Assembly (NCBI RefSeq): GCF_900108065.1
Contig: NZ_FNVQ01000001.1
Location: forward strand, 2,046,001-2,110,000
DNA length: 64,000 nt
Source: Marinobacterium lutimaris
Lineage (GTDB): Bacteria > Pseudomonadota > Gammaproteobacteria > Pseudomonadales > Balneatricaceae
Direction: 5' to 3'
The notes below the pieces were generated by a model. That model worked only from the letters and a program-made list of their open reading frames with translations. It had not been told where the DNA came from and searched no databases. Positions 1-7,377 of this stretch are shown here, piece after piece (the stretch's first letter is position 1; the number at the start of each line of letters is the position of its first letter). The position numbers were made by a program, and so were the translations under genes.

Positions 1-239
1 ACGCCATTGAACACTTCGGTTTCAATGCCATCGATCTGCGCCAGCGGCGGCAGTTCGGCGCGCAACCGCTGCTGAAAACTGGACAGCGCGTCACTGCTGC
101 CCCGAAGGTCAATCCTCACTCCCTGGCCGGTATTACAGACCTCTCCATCCAGGCTGAGCGAGCTGGCCAATCGGTGCACAAAGGGGCGAAATCCCACGCC
201 CTGCACCTGACCACTGACACTGAGCCGCAGCGCCGGCAT
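1..239 (-). CDS. hypF: HypF, carbamoyltransferase for [NiFe]-hydrogenase maturation (N-terminal part only)
   Basis: The first 79 codons of HypF are visible; the gene runs off the window edge. HypF makes the thiocarbamate on HypE from carbamoyl phosphate, the source of the cyanide ligands of the hydrogenase iron. The visible part is its N-terminal acylphosphatase domain, with the signature [17 protein letters not shown] at residues 9-25. The ATG (237-239) overlaps the hupR stop codon as TAATG, so it is the last visible gene of the hup operon and is probably translationally coupled. The zinc-finger, YrdC and Kae1-like domains lie outside. Confidence 0.93.
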   Translation of the reverse strand, partial: MPALRLSVSGQVQGVGFRPFVHRLASSLSLDGEVCNTGQGVRIDLRGSSDALSSFQQRLRAELPPLAQIDGIETEVFNG

Positions 240-1690
240 TACTGGGTATCCAGCTCATAGCGTTCGATCTTCGCACGCAGCCCCACGCGGGAAAGGCCAA
301 GCTCACGGGAGGCACGGCTTTTGTTCCAGCGGTGGCGGATCAGGGTCTCGCGCAGGATCTGTTTCTCCAGCTGCTCGACACGCTCTTTCAGGGTACCGCT
401 GAGGTCCGCCACATCCGCCAAACGCGGTGCTGGCTCGCCATCGACACAGCTGCGCAGCACCCGCGGATGGATCAGGTCGGCACCAAGCACCGGTTCTTTC
501 GCCATCACCAGCATGCGTCGTACCTCGTTCTGCAACTGACGCACGTTACCGGGCCAGGCGTAACCGCTCAAGCACTCCAGCGCCTCATCGCTGAAACCAT
601 CCACCGGTTTGTCGAACGCTTCCACCGCACGATCAAGAAAGGCGTTGGCCAGCAGCGGTATATCCTCGGCGCGCTGCTCCAGTGCCGGCAGCTCCAGTGT
701 CACTTCCGCCAGGCGGTAATAAAGGTCTTCACGGAAGCGGCCGGCAGCGACCTCCTCTTCAAGCCTGCGATTGGTAGAAGCGATCACACGCACATTGATC
801 GGGCGGCGCTGGCTATCACCCACACGGCGCACCTCGCGCTCCTGCAATACGCGCAGCAGCTTGACCTGAAATGCCGGCGAGATTTCGCCGATTTCGTCGA
901 GGAAGATGGTGCCACCGTCGGCCTGTTCAAACAGCCCCACATGGTCGCTGATTGCACCGGTAAAGGCGCCCTTGCGGTGTCCGAAAAGCTCCGACGCCAG
1001 CAGTTCGTCTGGCATGGCGCCGCAGTTTTCCACCACGAACGGCTTGTCGGCTCTCAGGCTGTTGTAGTGCAGCGCCCGGGCGAACAGCTCCTTGCCGCTG
1101 CCGGAGGGACCGGTTACCAGCACAGAGATATCGAACGGCGCTACCTGGGCGACCTGGTTACAGAGCTGATTCAGCGGGCTATCGCTGGAGCGCAGAATTT
1201 CGCTGAAATCGAAGCGCTGACGCAGGCGCTGTTTCTTGGCTTCAACCTGGTCCTCGACCTGAGGCGTGGTCAGACGCATCTCGGTAGCGAGCAGGTCATT
1301 TTCCGATTGCAGCTCCACCATACGACAGGCGTTCTGCAGCGTCAGCAGCAGGTGATCCGGATGCCAGGGTTTGGTCAGATACTGGAAAATTCCCGCCTCG
1401 TTAAGTCCGCGGATAATATCTTCAGAGTCGGTATAGCCTGAGAGGATCAATCGCGCGGTCTGCGGCCAGCGCTCGCGCACCTCGATCAGGAACTCGACGC
1501 CGGTCTGGCCCGGCATACGCTGATCGCACAGCACCGCCTGGATGCTGTTCTCCTCAAGCAGCCTGATCGCCGCTTCCGTACTGGTAGCGGTGAGCACATC
1601 AAACTCTTCGTCGAGGGTTCGCTCCAGCGTTTCCAGCGAGCGGATCTCGTCATCCACGCAAAGCACTCTGGGGCGCGACGGGTACTGCAT
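239..1690 (-). CDS. hupR: HupR/HoxA-type NtrC-family response regulator of hydrogenase expression
   Basis: A 483-residue transcriptional activator. The N-terminal receiver has the acidic pair at D13-D14, phosphoacceptor D56 (in LCDQRMPG) and K107. The central AAA+ domain has the P-loop GPSGSGKE near residue 195 and an intact GAFTGA loop, the sigma-54 contact motif. The C-terminus is a Fis-type helix-turn-helix ([18 protein letters not shown]). HupR of Rhodobacter and HoxA of Cupriavidus control uptake hydrogenase genes, and this gene sits between hypB and hypF. Intact GAFTGA plus a sigma-54-like site upstream of hupD suggests it works with RpoN. It could be active unphosphorylated, as reported for HupR. 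Confidence 0.9.
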   Translation of the reverse strand: MQYPSRPRVLCVDDEIRSLETLERTLDEEFDVLTATSTEAAIRLLEENSIQAVLCDQRMPGQTGVEFLIEVRERWPQTARLILSGYTDSEDIIRGLNEAGIFQYLTKPWHPDHLLLTLQNACRMVELQSENDLLATEMRLTTPQVEDQVEAKKQRLRQRFDFSEILRSSDSPLNQLCNQVAQVAPFDISVLVTGPSGSGKELFARALHYNSLRADKPFVVENCGAMPDELLASELFGHRKGAFTGAISDHVGLFEQADGGTIFLDEIGEISPAFQVKLLRVLQEREVRRVGDSQRRPINVRVIASTNRRLEEEVAAGRFREDLYYRLAEVTLELPALEQRAEDIPLLANAFLDRAVEAFDKPVDGFSDEALECLSGYAWPGNVRQLQNEVRRMLVMAKEPVLGADLIHPRVLRSCVDGEPAPRLADVADLSGTLKERVEQLEKQILRETLIRHRWNKSRASRELGLSRVGLRAKIERYELDTQ

Positions 1691-1729
1691 AGGTTTCTCT
1701 CCGTTCTGTGCTCTCCGTTCAGAGCGACG

Positions 1730-2680
1730 TTAGAGCAGCGCTTCCAGCGCCTGGGCCTGCTGTTTGAGGGCGTTGATCCGATCCCGAATACGGGCCTCGC
1801 GGCGCGCCTCGATCCAGTCGAGCCATTCGGCCATACCCTCGCCACTGCGGGCCGATACCTGAAGCACTTCGATATTCGGGTTCACGCGACGGGCATAATC
1901 GATACAGGCTTCCACATCGAAATCCAGATGCGGCAGCAGATCGGTCTTGTTCAGCAGCATCAGGTCCGCGGCATGGAACATATCCGGGTATTTCAGCGGC
2001 TTGTCTTCACCCTCGGTGACCGAAAGGATCGCCACCTTGTGCGCCTCGCCAAGATCGAATGCTGCAGGGCACACCAGGTTACCCACGTTCTCGATAAACA
2101 GCACACCGCCTTCGAGTTCACCGAGCCGTTCCAGCGCATGGCCAATCATATGCGCATCCAGATGACAGCCCTTGCCGGTGTTGATCTGAATGGCGCGAGC
2201 GCCGGTGGCGCGAATACGATCCGCATCGTTGGCGGTCTGCTGGTCGCCTTCGATCACCGCCAGCGGCAGCCGCTCACCGAACATCTCGATGGTGCGTGTC
2301 AGCAGCGTGGTTTTACCCGAGCCGGGACTGGACACCAGGTTCAGTGCAAACAGCGACGCCGCAGCGAAGCGAGCCCTGTTCTGCGCCGCATAACGGTCGT
2401 TCTTACCCAGGATATCCTGCTCTATCTGCACCATACGGCCCTGACTGAGCCCCGGTGCATGGGCATGAGCCGCACCCTGACCGTAATGCAGGTTCATCCC
2501 TTCCGCCACCAGCGGTGAAGTGTCGGCATCCGCATGTTGATGCGAGTGCTCATGCGAATGGTCATGGGGATGGCTGTGATCATGCCCAGCGGCATGGCTA
2601 TGTGCATGAGCGTGCTCATGATGGTGATGGTCACCTTCGATACGGGTTTCACCCTCGGCACAACCGCAAACGGTACACAT
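1730..2680 (-). CDS. hypB: HypB, GTPase for nickel insertion into hydrogenase
   Basis: 316 residues. HypB is a SIMIBI GTPase that works with HypA to deliver nickel to the hydrogenase large-subunit precursor. The N-terminus has the CxxCGC high-affinity nickel motif (residues 2-7), followed by a strongly His-rich stretch (about residues 18-50) that probably stores nickel. The G-domain P-loop SSPGSGKTT and the metal-site motif GKGCHLDAH are intact. The start lies one base after the hypA stop, so the pair is co-translated. The His tract has no repeats suggesting slippage. Confidence 0.96.
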   Translation of the reverse strand: MCTVCGCAEGETRIEGDHHHHEHAHAHSHAAGHDHSHPHDHSHEHSHQHADADTSPLVAEGMNLHYGQGAAHAHAPGLSQGRMVQIEQDILGKNDRYAAQNRARFAAASLFALNLVSSPGSGKTTLLTRTIEMFGERLPLAVIEGDQQTANDADRIRATGARAIQINTGKGCHLDAHMIGHALERLGELEGGVLFIENVGNLVCPAAFDLGEAHKVAILSVTEGEDKPLKYPDMFHAADLMLLNKTDLLPHLDFDVEACIDYARRVNPNIEVLQVSARSGEGMAEWLDWIEARREARIRDRINALKQQAQALEALL

Positions 2681-2681
2681 T

Positions 2682-3023
2682 TTATTCTACCTCCAGCTCT
2701 TTTATTCTCAGCTCGTCGCCACGCGTCACCTGCAGTTGATAGCTGCCGCAGTTAACGCAGCTGTCGTACCTCTGGGTGATCGGCACCGTTGTTGCGCAGC
2801 CCAGGCACCAGGCCTCACCGGGCAAATCGATAATATCCAGCCGCGCCCCTTCGGCCAGGGTGTTGCGCGTTACCGCATCAAAACAGAACCGCAGGGCTTC
2901 GGATTCCACCGCAGCCAGTGGCCCTATCTCCAGCCAGACATGTTTCACGCGGGTGTAGTTTTGCGCCAGGGACTGCTCCTCAAGCAGCTGCACTACCCCC
3001 TCAGCGATCGACATCTCATGCAT
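2682..3023 (-). CDS. hypA: HypA, nickel metallochaperone
   Basis: 113 residues, the normal family length. It starts [12 protein letters not shown], giving the Met1-His2-Glu3 nickel site. The zinc site is two CxxC pairs (CLGC and CVNC) in the second half. HypA passes nickel to the hydrogenase large subunit with HypB, its immediate downstream neighbour. The start overlaps the end of hupK by 8 bases, so translation is probably coupled. Confidence 0.96.
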   Translation of the reverse strand: MHEMSIAEGVVQLLEEQSLAQNYTRVKHVWLEIGPLAAVESEALRFCFDAVTRNTLAEGARLDIIDLPGEAWCLGCATTVPITQRYDSCVNCGSYQLQVTRGDELRIKELEVE

Positions 3024-3999
3024 CGTTCATTCTCACTTCGAAAGCCACGCAGGGATCGATGGCCAGTGTCAGCTCCCGGGTCAGCGCTTCGGCTGAATCC
3101 CGGTCGATGACAACATTGTTGAGGCGCCGCACCAGCGCCCCCTCAGTATGAAAGTTACGGTCGGTGGGAGCCAGTATCTGCCAGCGCTCAACCCTGTCGC
3201 CGTCCAGCTCGATGCCGTGCATCAACCATCCCCGCGCGGTCAGTGCCCAACCGGTCGCCAAGCCATCGCCGCTGCACTGCGCGAGCCCAGCCAGAGCCTC
3301 AGCGGTCTCACCCTCCAGCAGTGCCAGCGCGTCATCCACCTGGCTAACCAGAGTCTGAAGCACTTCAGCGATCACCCGGGCCGCATCACGACAACCCAAT
3401 GCCGCGGCGACAGGTCCTGTCTCCAGTGAGGGCTGCCCAGCCCCCGGCATACCCGGCTCCAGCACCTTGCCCGAACCGCCAAGCTCTATGCCGCGCCAGC
3501 GCTCACAGTGGTTAGCGATCCAGATATCCTGCTCGGTGGGCTGGCAACGCAGCCCCCGCCACCAGTTACCAAGCTCAACAACGACAAGCGCCGCTTCGGC
3601 CGGATCGGTCTCCAGCGCCTGGCTCAGCGTTTTGCATAGCCTGATGCACTGTGCCGCCGCATCGTCATCAATACTGGGATAACGCCAGTCCAGCAGCAGG
3701 CGCATCAGGCTCTCGCGCAGCCTCTCAATCGCCACCTGAGAGTTTCGCACCTGCTCGATTTCGGCATTGGCGATGCACCCTCGCGCCGCTTCCAAAGCGC
3801 GGGTTGCGGCAACACGGTGTGCCACCGAGCAGATGGAGAACAGCATGCCGAGCAGTTCCACTGCCTGATCGGGATCACGCCCGCGCAGCAGCGCCCCCAC
3901 CTGACCGGACGGCCGCAATAGCGCCGGGTTAACAGCGCTAATTTTGTGACCGTCGTGATAGAGATCGACCTGTAGCTTTCCCGCACTTATCGCTGTCAT
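3016..3999 (-). CDS. hupK: HupK-like hydrogenase maturation scaffold
   Basis: 327 residues from ATG 3999; the reading frame stays open to 4080, but that extension overlaps hupJ and lacks the family start. HupK proteins are divergent relatives of the [NiFe]-hydrogenase large subunit, thought to act as a scaffold or chaperone for Fe(CN)2CO assembly in hydrogenases that work in air. The large-subunit relationship shows in the C-terminal DPCVAFEVR, which corresponds to DPCxxCxxH but lacks the second Cys and the His. The N-terminal CSVAH segment also lacks the usual CxxC. Sandwiched between hupJ and hypA with overlapping ends. Confidence 0.82.
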   Translation of the reverse strand: MTAISAGKLQVDLYHDGHKISAVNPALLRPSGQVGALLRGRDPDQAVELLGMLFSICSVAHRVAATRALEAARGCIANAEIEQVRNSQVAIERLRESLMRLLLDWRYPSIDDDAAAQCIRLCKTLSQALETDPAEAALVVVELGNWWRGLRCQPTEQDIWIANHCERWRGIELGGSGKVLEPGMPGAGQPSLETGPVAAALGCRDAARVIAEVLQTLVSQVDDALALLEGETAEALAGLAQCSGDGLATGWALTARGWLMHGIELDGDRVERWQILAPTDRNFHTEGALVRRLNNVVIDRDSAEALTRELTLAIDPCVAFEVRMNDA

Positions 4000-4003
4000 G
4001 AGA

Positions 4004-4501
4004 TTACTTTCCCTGGCTGGCTCCCAGCATGCGCCGAAACAGTTCCCGACGCCGCGGGTTTTCGGCCTGCGCAGCAGCATCCGGCGCTGCGCTGTCTTTA
4101 TCTGTCGATGGCTGCGGCGCCGTAAAGATCAACGCTGCGATCTCGGCGGCTAAGGATTGCGCATCGGCCTGGCTCTGCAGACCCCGCGTATCCGACAGCA
4201 ATGAAGCGCTGCCATAATGCCCCACCGACTCGTTATAGGCGACGATACCTTCGTACTCACCGGATGCCAGAGACAGCACGCAGCTCTCTCCCTTGGGCGG
4301 CATCAGGCCAGATTCGTCCGGTCGCCACACCAGATTGAGACACCAGGGAAGGATCAATATCCCCACCTGGGCCCCATCCAGCTGTTGCCAGCCGAACATG
4401 GCCGGTTCCAGCGCCGGGTTATACATCGGCAGACCCGCCATGCGGGCAGTAGCTTCGCGATACACCTGCAGTATCTCGGCGGCGCTGTCCTGCTCAGTCA
4501 T
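4004..4501 (-). CDS. hupJ: HupJ/HybE-family hydrogenase assembly chaperone
   Basis: 165 residues from ATG 4501 (MTEQDSAAEILQ); the frame is open further upstream but that would overrun hupI. The core (MAGLPMYNPALEPAMFGW, then the LILPWCLNLVW segment) matches the HybE/HupJ family, which assists maturation or export of the hydrogenase large subunit. The C-terminus is Ala/Gln-rich and ends in an Arg-rich helix. The start overlaps the hupI stop by 8 bases. Assignment rests on motif recall plus hup gene order. Confidence 0.85.
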   Translation of the reverse strand: MTEQDSAAEILQVYREATARMAGLPMYNPALEPAMFGWQQLDGAQVGILILPWCLNLVWRPDESGLMPPKGESCVLSLASGEYEGIVAYNESVGHYGSASLLSDTRGLQSQADAQSLAAEIAALIFTAPQPSTDKDSAAPDAAAQAENPRRRELFRRMLGASQGK

Positions 4502-4712
4502 CGACCACCATGAACTGGTCACGGTCGCCATCGCAGTTGGGGCAACGCCAGTGATCCGGCAGATCGGCAAACGCCGTTCCCGGCTCTATCTGCCACACCT
4601 CGTCGCCCTCGGCGGGATCATAAATGTGCCAGCAGATCTTGCACTCCAGCCGGCTGTCAGGCGCGATGCGCGAACCATCACCGAGGTAACTGCCTTCGAA
4701 ACGTGCGCTCAT
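4494..4712 (-). CDS. hupI: HupI, hydrogenase-associated rubredoxin
   Basis: 72 residues. A rubredoxin with two metal-binding pairs: CKIC near residue 24 and CPNC near residue 57. It has the typical WHIYDPAEGD and LPDHWRCP segments. HupI rubredoxins are specific to uptake hydrogenase clusters and are needed for activity under oxygen. The gene overlaps hupH by 4 bases upstream and hupJ by 8 bases downstream. Confidence 0.95.
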   Translation of the reverse strand: MSARFEGSYLGDGSRIAPDSRLECKICWHIYDPAEGDEVWQIEPGTAFADLPDHWRCPNCDGDRDQFMVVDD

Positions 4713-5572
4713 ACCAGCACCTCACGCATCTCCTTGAGTCGTTCAGCGGAGTCCTCCAGATCCTCTTTCGCCGCGCAGGCGACCTGCGGGATCTCGATCA
4801 CTTCCAGCGTATCCAGGATCAGCTGATCGGTACTGTTGAAGTACTGCACACGCCAGATGCCCGGCACGGCGCAGGCACCGATGCGGCAGTTGCCATAGCC
4901 TCGCGACAGGATCACAACCGCGCCCTGCCCCAACCGGGCGTTCAGGCAGTCATGATCTTCCGGCGAGAACGGCAGCAGCGACAGGTTAATCACGTGAGGC
5001 ATCTGCCGAGGCGACTGTTGATGGGCTCTGGCCACATCCAGAAGCTCGACCAGCACAGGTCCCGCATTGAGAATATCCTTGGGCAGGCTGGCTGAATCCA
5101 GCAGGGGAATCTGCGTTGCCGCGAAGGCTTTCAAGCGTGCCAGCTCCGGCACATCGGCCACCTCCAGCCACTGACTCTGCAACACGCCCGACGCATCCAC
5201 ACGCTGCAGCCACCAGACTCCAGCCAATACGGTTTCCTGGGCACGGATCGGCTGCTCCCCCATGATCTGCAGCGCCACCTCGCCCTCACCCAGCACCTGA
5301 TACAGCAGCGCTCTGCCACTCTCGCCTAGATCATCCAGCGGAATACGGCGGGTCGGCATGCCGGGACGATACTCATCCAGCGCTTCTTGCAGACGCCCCA
5401 GCAACAGCAGGGTTTCCGGCGATTCAGCCACCTGCTCGGCTTCCGGCAGACTGGGTAGCTCGAAGGTGTACATCTCCTTCGGCATCGGCATGTAGCTGAG
5501 CGTTTCCTCTTCAGACTTGGAGCCAGGACCTATGGCCGGCGTCAGGTCGAACAGCGGGATCTCCTTACTCAT
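4709..5572 (-). CDS. hupH: HupH/HyaF hydrogenase maturation protein
   Basis: 287 residues. It resembles HupH (HyaF in E. coli), an accessory protein for small-subunit maturation of group 1 hydrogenases. The recognisable C-terminal section is GQGAVVILSRGYGNCRIGACAVPGIWRVQYFN with YFNSTDQLILDTLEVIEIPQVA following; I split it here for length. An AAGGA ribosome site lies about 8 bases before ATG 5572. It follows hupG after a 25-base gap, the longest in the hupD-to-hypB section. Confidence 0.9.
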   Translation of the reverse strand: MSKEIPLFDLTPAIGPGSKSEEETLSYMPMPKEMYTFELPSLPEAEQVAESPETLLLLGRLQEALDEYRPGMPTRRIPLDDLGESGRALLYQVLGEGEVALQIMGEQPIRAQETVLAGVWWLQRVDASGVLQSQWLEVADVPELARLKAFAATQIPLLDSASLPKDILNAGPVLVELLDVARAHQQSPRQMPHVINLSLLPFSPEDHDCLNARLGQGAVVILSRGYGNCRIGACAVPGIWRVQYFNSTDQLILDTLEVIEIPQVACAAKEDLEDSAERLKEMREVLV

Positions 5573-5597
5573 AAAAAGTCCTTACTTATAAAAGTGC

Positions 5598-6029
5598 TCA
5601 ATGGCCGCAGGTAGATGATTCGCTGCCGGTTACCACCGGAATACCGATACCGGGGTTTCGACGCGGCTCCGCCACTAAAAGGCGTTCTATCTCGTCGATA
5701 TATTCATCCCAGTTACGCACCTTGGAGATCGCACCGAGGTAACGCCCCTGTTTCAGAAACACCAGGGTCGGCCAGGCGTTAAAGCCGTAACGCCCCTGCA
5801 GGCTGCGCTCATCTTTCGCGGCGATCACCGCAGGAGAGAGCTGCGGGAAGCGTTTAACCAGTTCCGGCAGGATCACCGCCACATCCAGGCTTTCAGAAAA
5901 GCGGTTCGGATCCTCGGCGAAAAACAGCACGCTGAACGCCTGCTCGCGGGTATGGGAATCGACGCTGTCTGCGTCCAGGCTCGGGTAGCCATAGCGGCTG
6001 TTCAGCTGTTCAAGCAGGGGATGAGTCAT
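5598..6029 (-). CDS. hupG: HupG/HyaE, thioredoxin-like hydrogenase chaperone
   Basis: 143 residues with a thioredoxin fold but no CxxC active site, as in HyaE. FFAEDP (about 36-41) and the cis-Pro loop NAWPTLVFLKQGRYLG (about 94-109) mark the fold. HyaE/HupG binds the Tat signal or precursor of the hydrogenase small subunit. The start lies 2 bases after the hupF stop. The extreme C-terminus (SSTCGH) contains a Cys-Gly-His that could bind metal, though nothing else supports this. Confidence 0.88.
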   Translation of the reverse strand: MTHPLLEQLNSRYGYPSLDADSVDSHTREQAFSVLFFAEDPNRFSESLDVAVILPELVKRFPQLSPAVIAAKDERSLQGRYGFNAWPTLVFLKQGRYLGAISKVRNWDEYIDEIERLLVAEPRRNPGIGIPVVTGSESSTCGH

Positions 6030-6031
6030 GG

Positions 6032-6355
6032 TTAGTTCTCTATCGGTTTATGTACAGCGCCACGAAGGTGTTCAGGCAATTGCGGCTCTCGATCTACAAG
6101 GTCGGCAAATAGCCGGTCTATTGCGGCAACATCGCCTCTAGCGCTGGCGTGCAACGCCTCGAGGGCACTGGAGACTTGAGTCGCGCGTTCTGCAGTCATG
6201 ACATCCCGAGCGGCGCCGGCGAAAACCATTAACCAGTCACCCTGATTAAACGGACCGACCAGACGGGTATCCACCCAGGTCTGCTCGCCACGACCGGAGC
6301 ACAGCGCCCGACCTGATTCGATTTCCAGCACCTGCATCGGCACTCCGATACACAT
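6032..6355 (-). CDS. hupF: HupF, HypC-family hydrogenase maturation chaperone
   Basis: 107 residues starting MCIGVPMQV. The N-terminal Cys2 is the invariant residue of HypC proteins that binds the iron intermediate and the large-subunit precursor. It is longer than HypC, with a C-terminal helical extension, which is typical of HupF, the paralogue that protects HupL under oxygen. The order hupD-hupF with a TGACATG junction fits the Rhizobium/Rhodobacter arrangement. Confidence 0.9.
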   Translation of the reverse strand: MCIGVPMQVLEIESGRALCSGRGEQTWVDTRLVGPFNQGDWLMVFAGAARDVMTAERATQVSSALEALHASARGDVAAIDRLFADLVDREPQLPEHLRGAVHKPIEN

Positions 6356-6356
6356 G

Positions 6357-6995
6357 TCAGGATTCCTCGTTCAGATCGATGGCAGGATTAAGAAAACGGG
6401 CATCGCCGGTGCGGCACGCCTGATCGGAAGCGGGACGGCCCTGCTCATAGGCCTGCAGCGCCAGTTGTCCCGGTGAGAGTTCCTCGGCCGCCAGGCCGGT
6501 TTCGCTGCGCGACTCAGCCACTACCCCGCGCTCGGCAAGAAAGTTAAGCGCAATCTCCAGCGCCTCATCGATACGGTCGCGTACGACCGGGGTCAGGCTG
6601 CCGCCGAAATCTTCCAGAAGCTCCGGCTGCACGCCGATCAGCAACAGCTCCGACGGATAGCTGCCGGTGAACTCAGCCATCGCCAGTACTTCCTGAAAAC
6701 CGGTCTGATGCAGGCTCATCTGTTTGGCACCCATAAACTTGGGCACCTCCTCATCACGCACAATCCTCAGCGTTCCCGGCTTCAGGCCGTAATCCACCGC
6801 ATCAAACACCAGCAGCCGGCTGGCATTCTGGACATGCTGTACGAGGTAAATGCCCTGGGTGCCACCGTCGAGCAGCTTCACCTGCTCAGGAAACCGGTAA
6901 CGCTGGTTCAGCGTTTCGACACATCGCACCCCGAAGCCCTCATCGGCCCAGAGCACATTGCCTATACCCAGTATCAGTGTTGTATCGCCTGTCAT
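6357..6995 (-). CDS. hupD: HupD, hydrogenase maturation endopeptidase
   Basis: 212 residues. It starts with the HyaD/HybD signature ILGIGNVLWADEGFGVRCVE (Glu of DEGFG is the nickel ligand), followed by LLDGGTQG and VFDAVDYG (Asp ligand) and MSLHQTGFQEVL (His ligand). The enzyme cuts the C-terminal tail of HupL after nickel insertion. The C-terminus extends about 40 residues past the core family. It is the first gene of the operon; its GGGATGA ribosome site sits just before ATG 6995. Confidence 0.95.
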   Translation of the reverse strand: MTGDTTLILGIGNVLWADEGFGVRCVETLNQRYRFPEQVKLLDGGTQGIYLVQHVQNASRLLVFDAVDYGLKPGTLRIVRDEEVPKFMGAKQMSLHQTGFQEVLAMAEFTGSYPSELLLIGVQPELLEDFGGSLTPVVRDRIDEALEIALNFLAERGVVAESRSETGLAAEELSPGQLALQAYEQGRPASDQACRTGDARFLNPAIDLNEES

Positions 6996-7073
6996 CGCTC
7001 ATCCCCGGCAGTCGCAGCGTCTTCGGCTTGTCAGTTTTCCAGTTCACAAGAAACCTATTACCAAGTCCCCCTA

Positions 7074-7089
7074 AACAAAGACCATGCCA
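7074..7089 (-). promoter_or_regulatory. Candidate sigma-54 promoter of the hup operon
   Basis: On the minus strand the sequence reads TGGCAT-N5-TTGTT, against the consensus TGGCAC-N5-TTGCA/T. The -24 GG is intact and the -12 GC is GT. It lies about 80 bases before the hupD start, and the operon encodes a GAFTGA-containing activator. Confidence 0.6.
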
Positions 7090-7164
7090 CAACGCCAAAA
7101 GCGCTCTACAGGGTGTTACACCAGGGGTTACAGGCCAGACGATAGACGAGGAAGTGAAAACATG

Positions 7165-7193
7165 AATTCCACTTAACAAACATTAGTGGAATT
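7165..7193. promoter_or_regulatory. Perfect inverted repeat, candidate activator site for the hup operon
   Basis: AATTCCACT and AGTGGAATT form 9-bp perfect arms separated by 11 bp. The centre is about 100 bp upstream of the sigma-54-like element, the usual place for an enhancer-binding protein. The site also lies upstream of the divergent kinase gene. Confidence 0.55.
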
Positions 7194-7269
7194 TTAGTTT
7201 CCACCCACAAACCTGAAGCTTTACATTAAATTGCAGTTTGAGACGGTCCCGGCCAGACCTCGAATCGGC

Positions 7270-7325
7270 TATAATCACCGGACGATCAGAAAGTTACCCT
7301 CTGTCAGAACCGGGTAACCTGTTTT
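7270..7325 (+). promoter_or_regulatory. -10 box and terminator-like leader hairpin before the kinase gene
   Basis: A TATAAT -10 element is at 7270-7275; no good -35 is visible. Downstream, GTTACCC (7293-7299) pairs with GGGTAAC (7312-7318) and is followed by CTGTTTTT. Together these look like a short leader with a possible attenuator 50 bases before ATG 7378. Confidence 0.4.
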
Positions 7326-7377
7326 TCCGTAAGCTACCTTTTCCTCAGTTATCGCTTTCAAGGGCCTACATCCTCAT

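Noticed and set aside
332-1441. A 369-codon open frame antisense to hupR
   Set aside because: No domain and no ribosome site; the hupR frame has receiver, AAA+ and Fis motifs.
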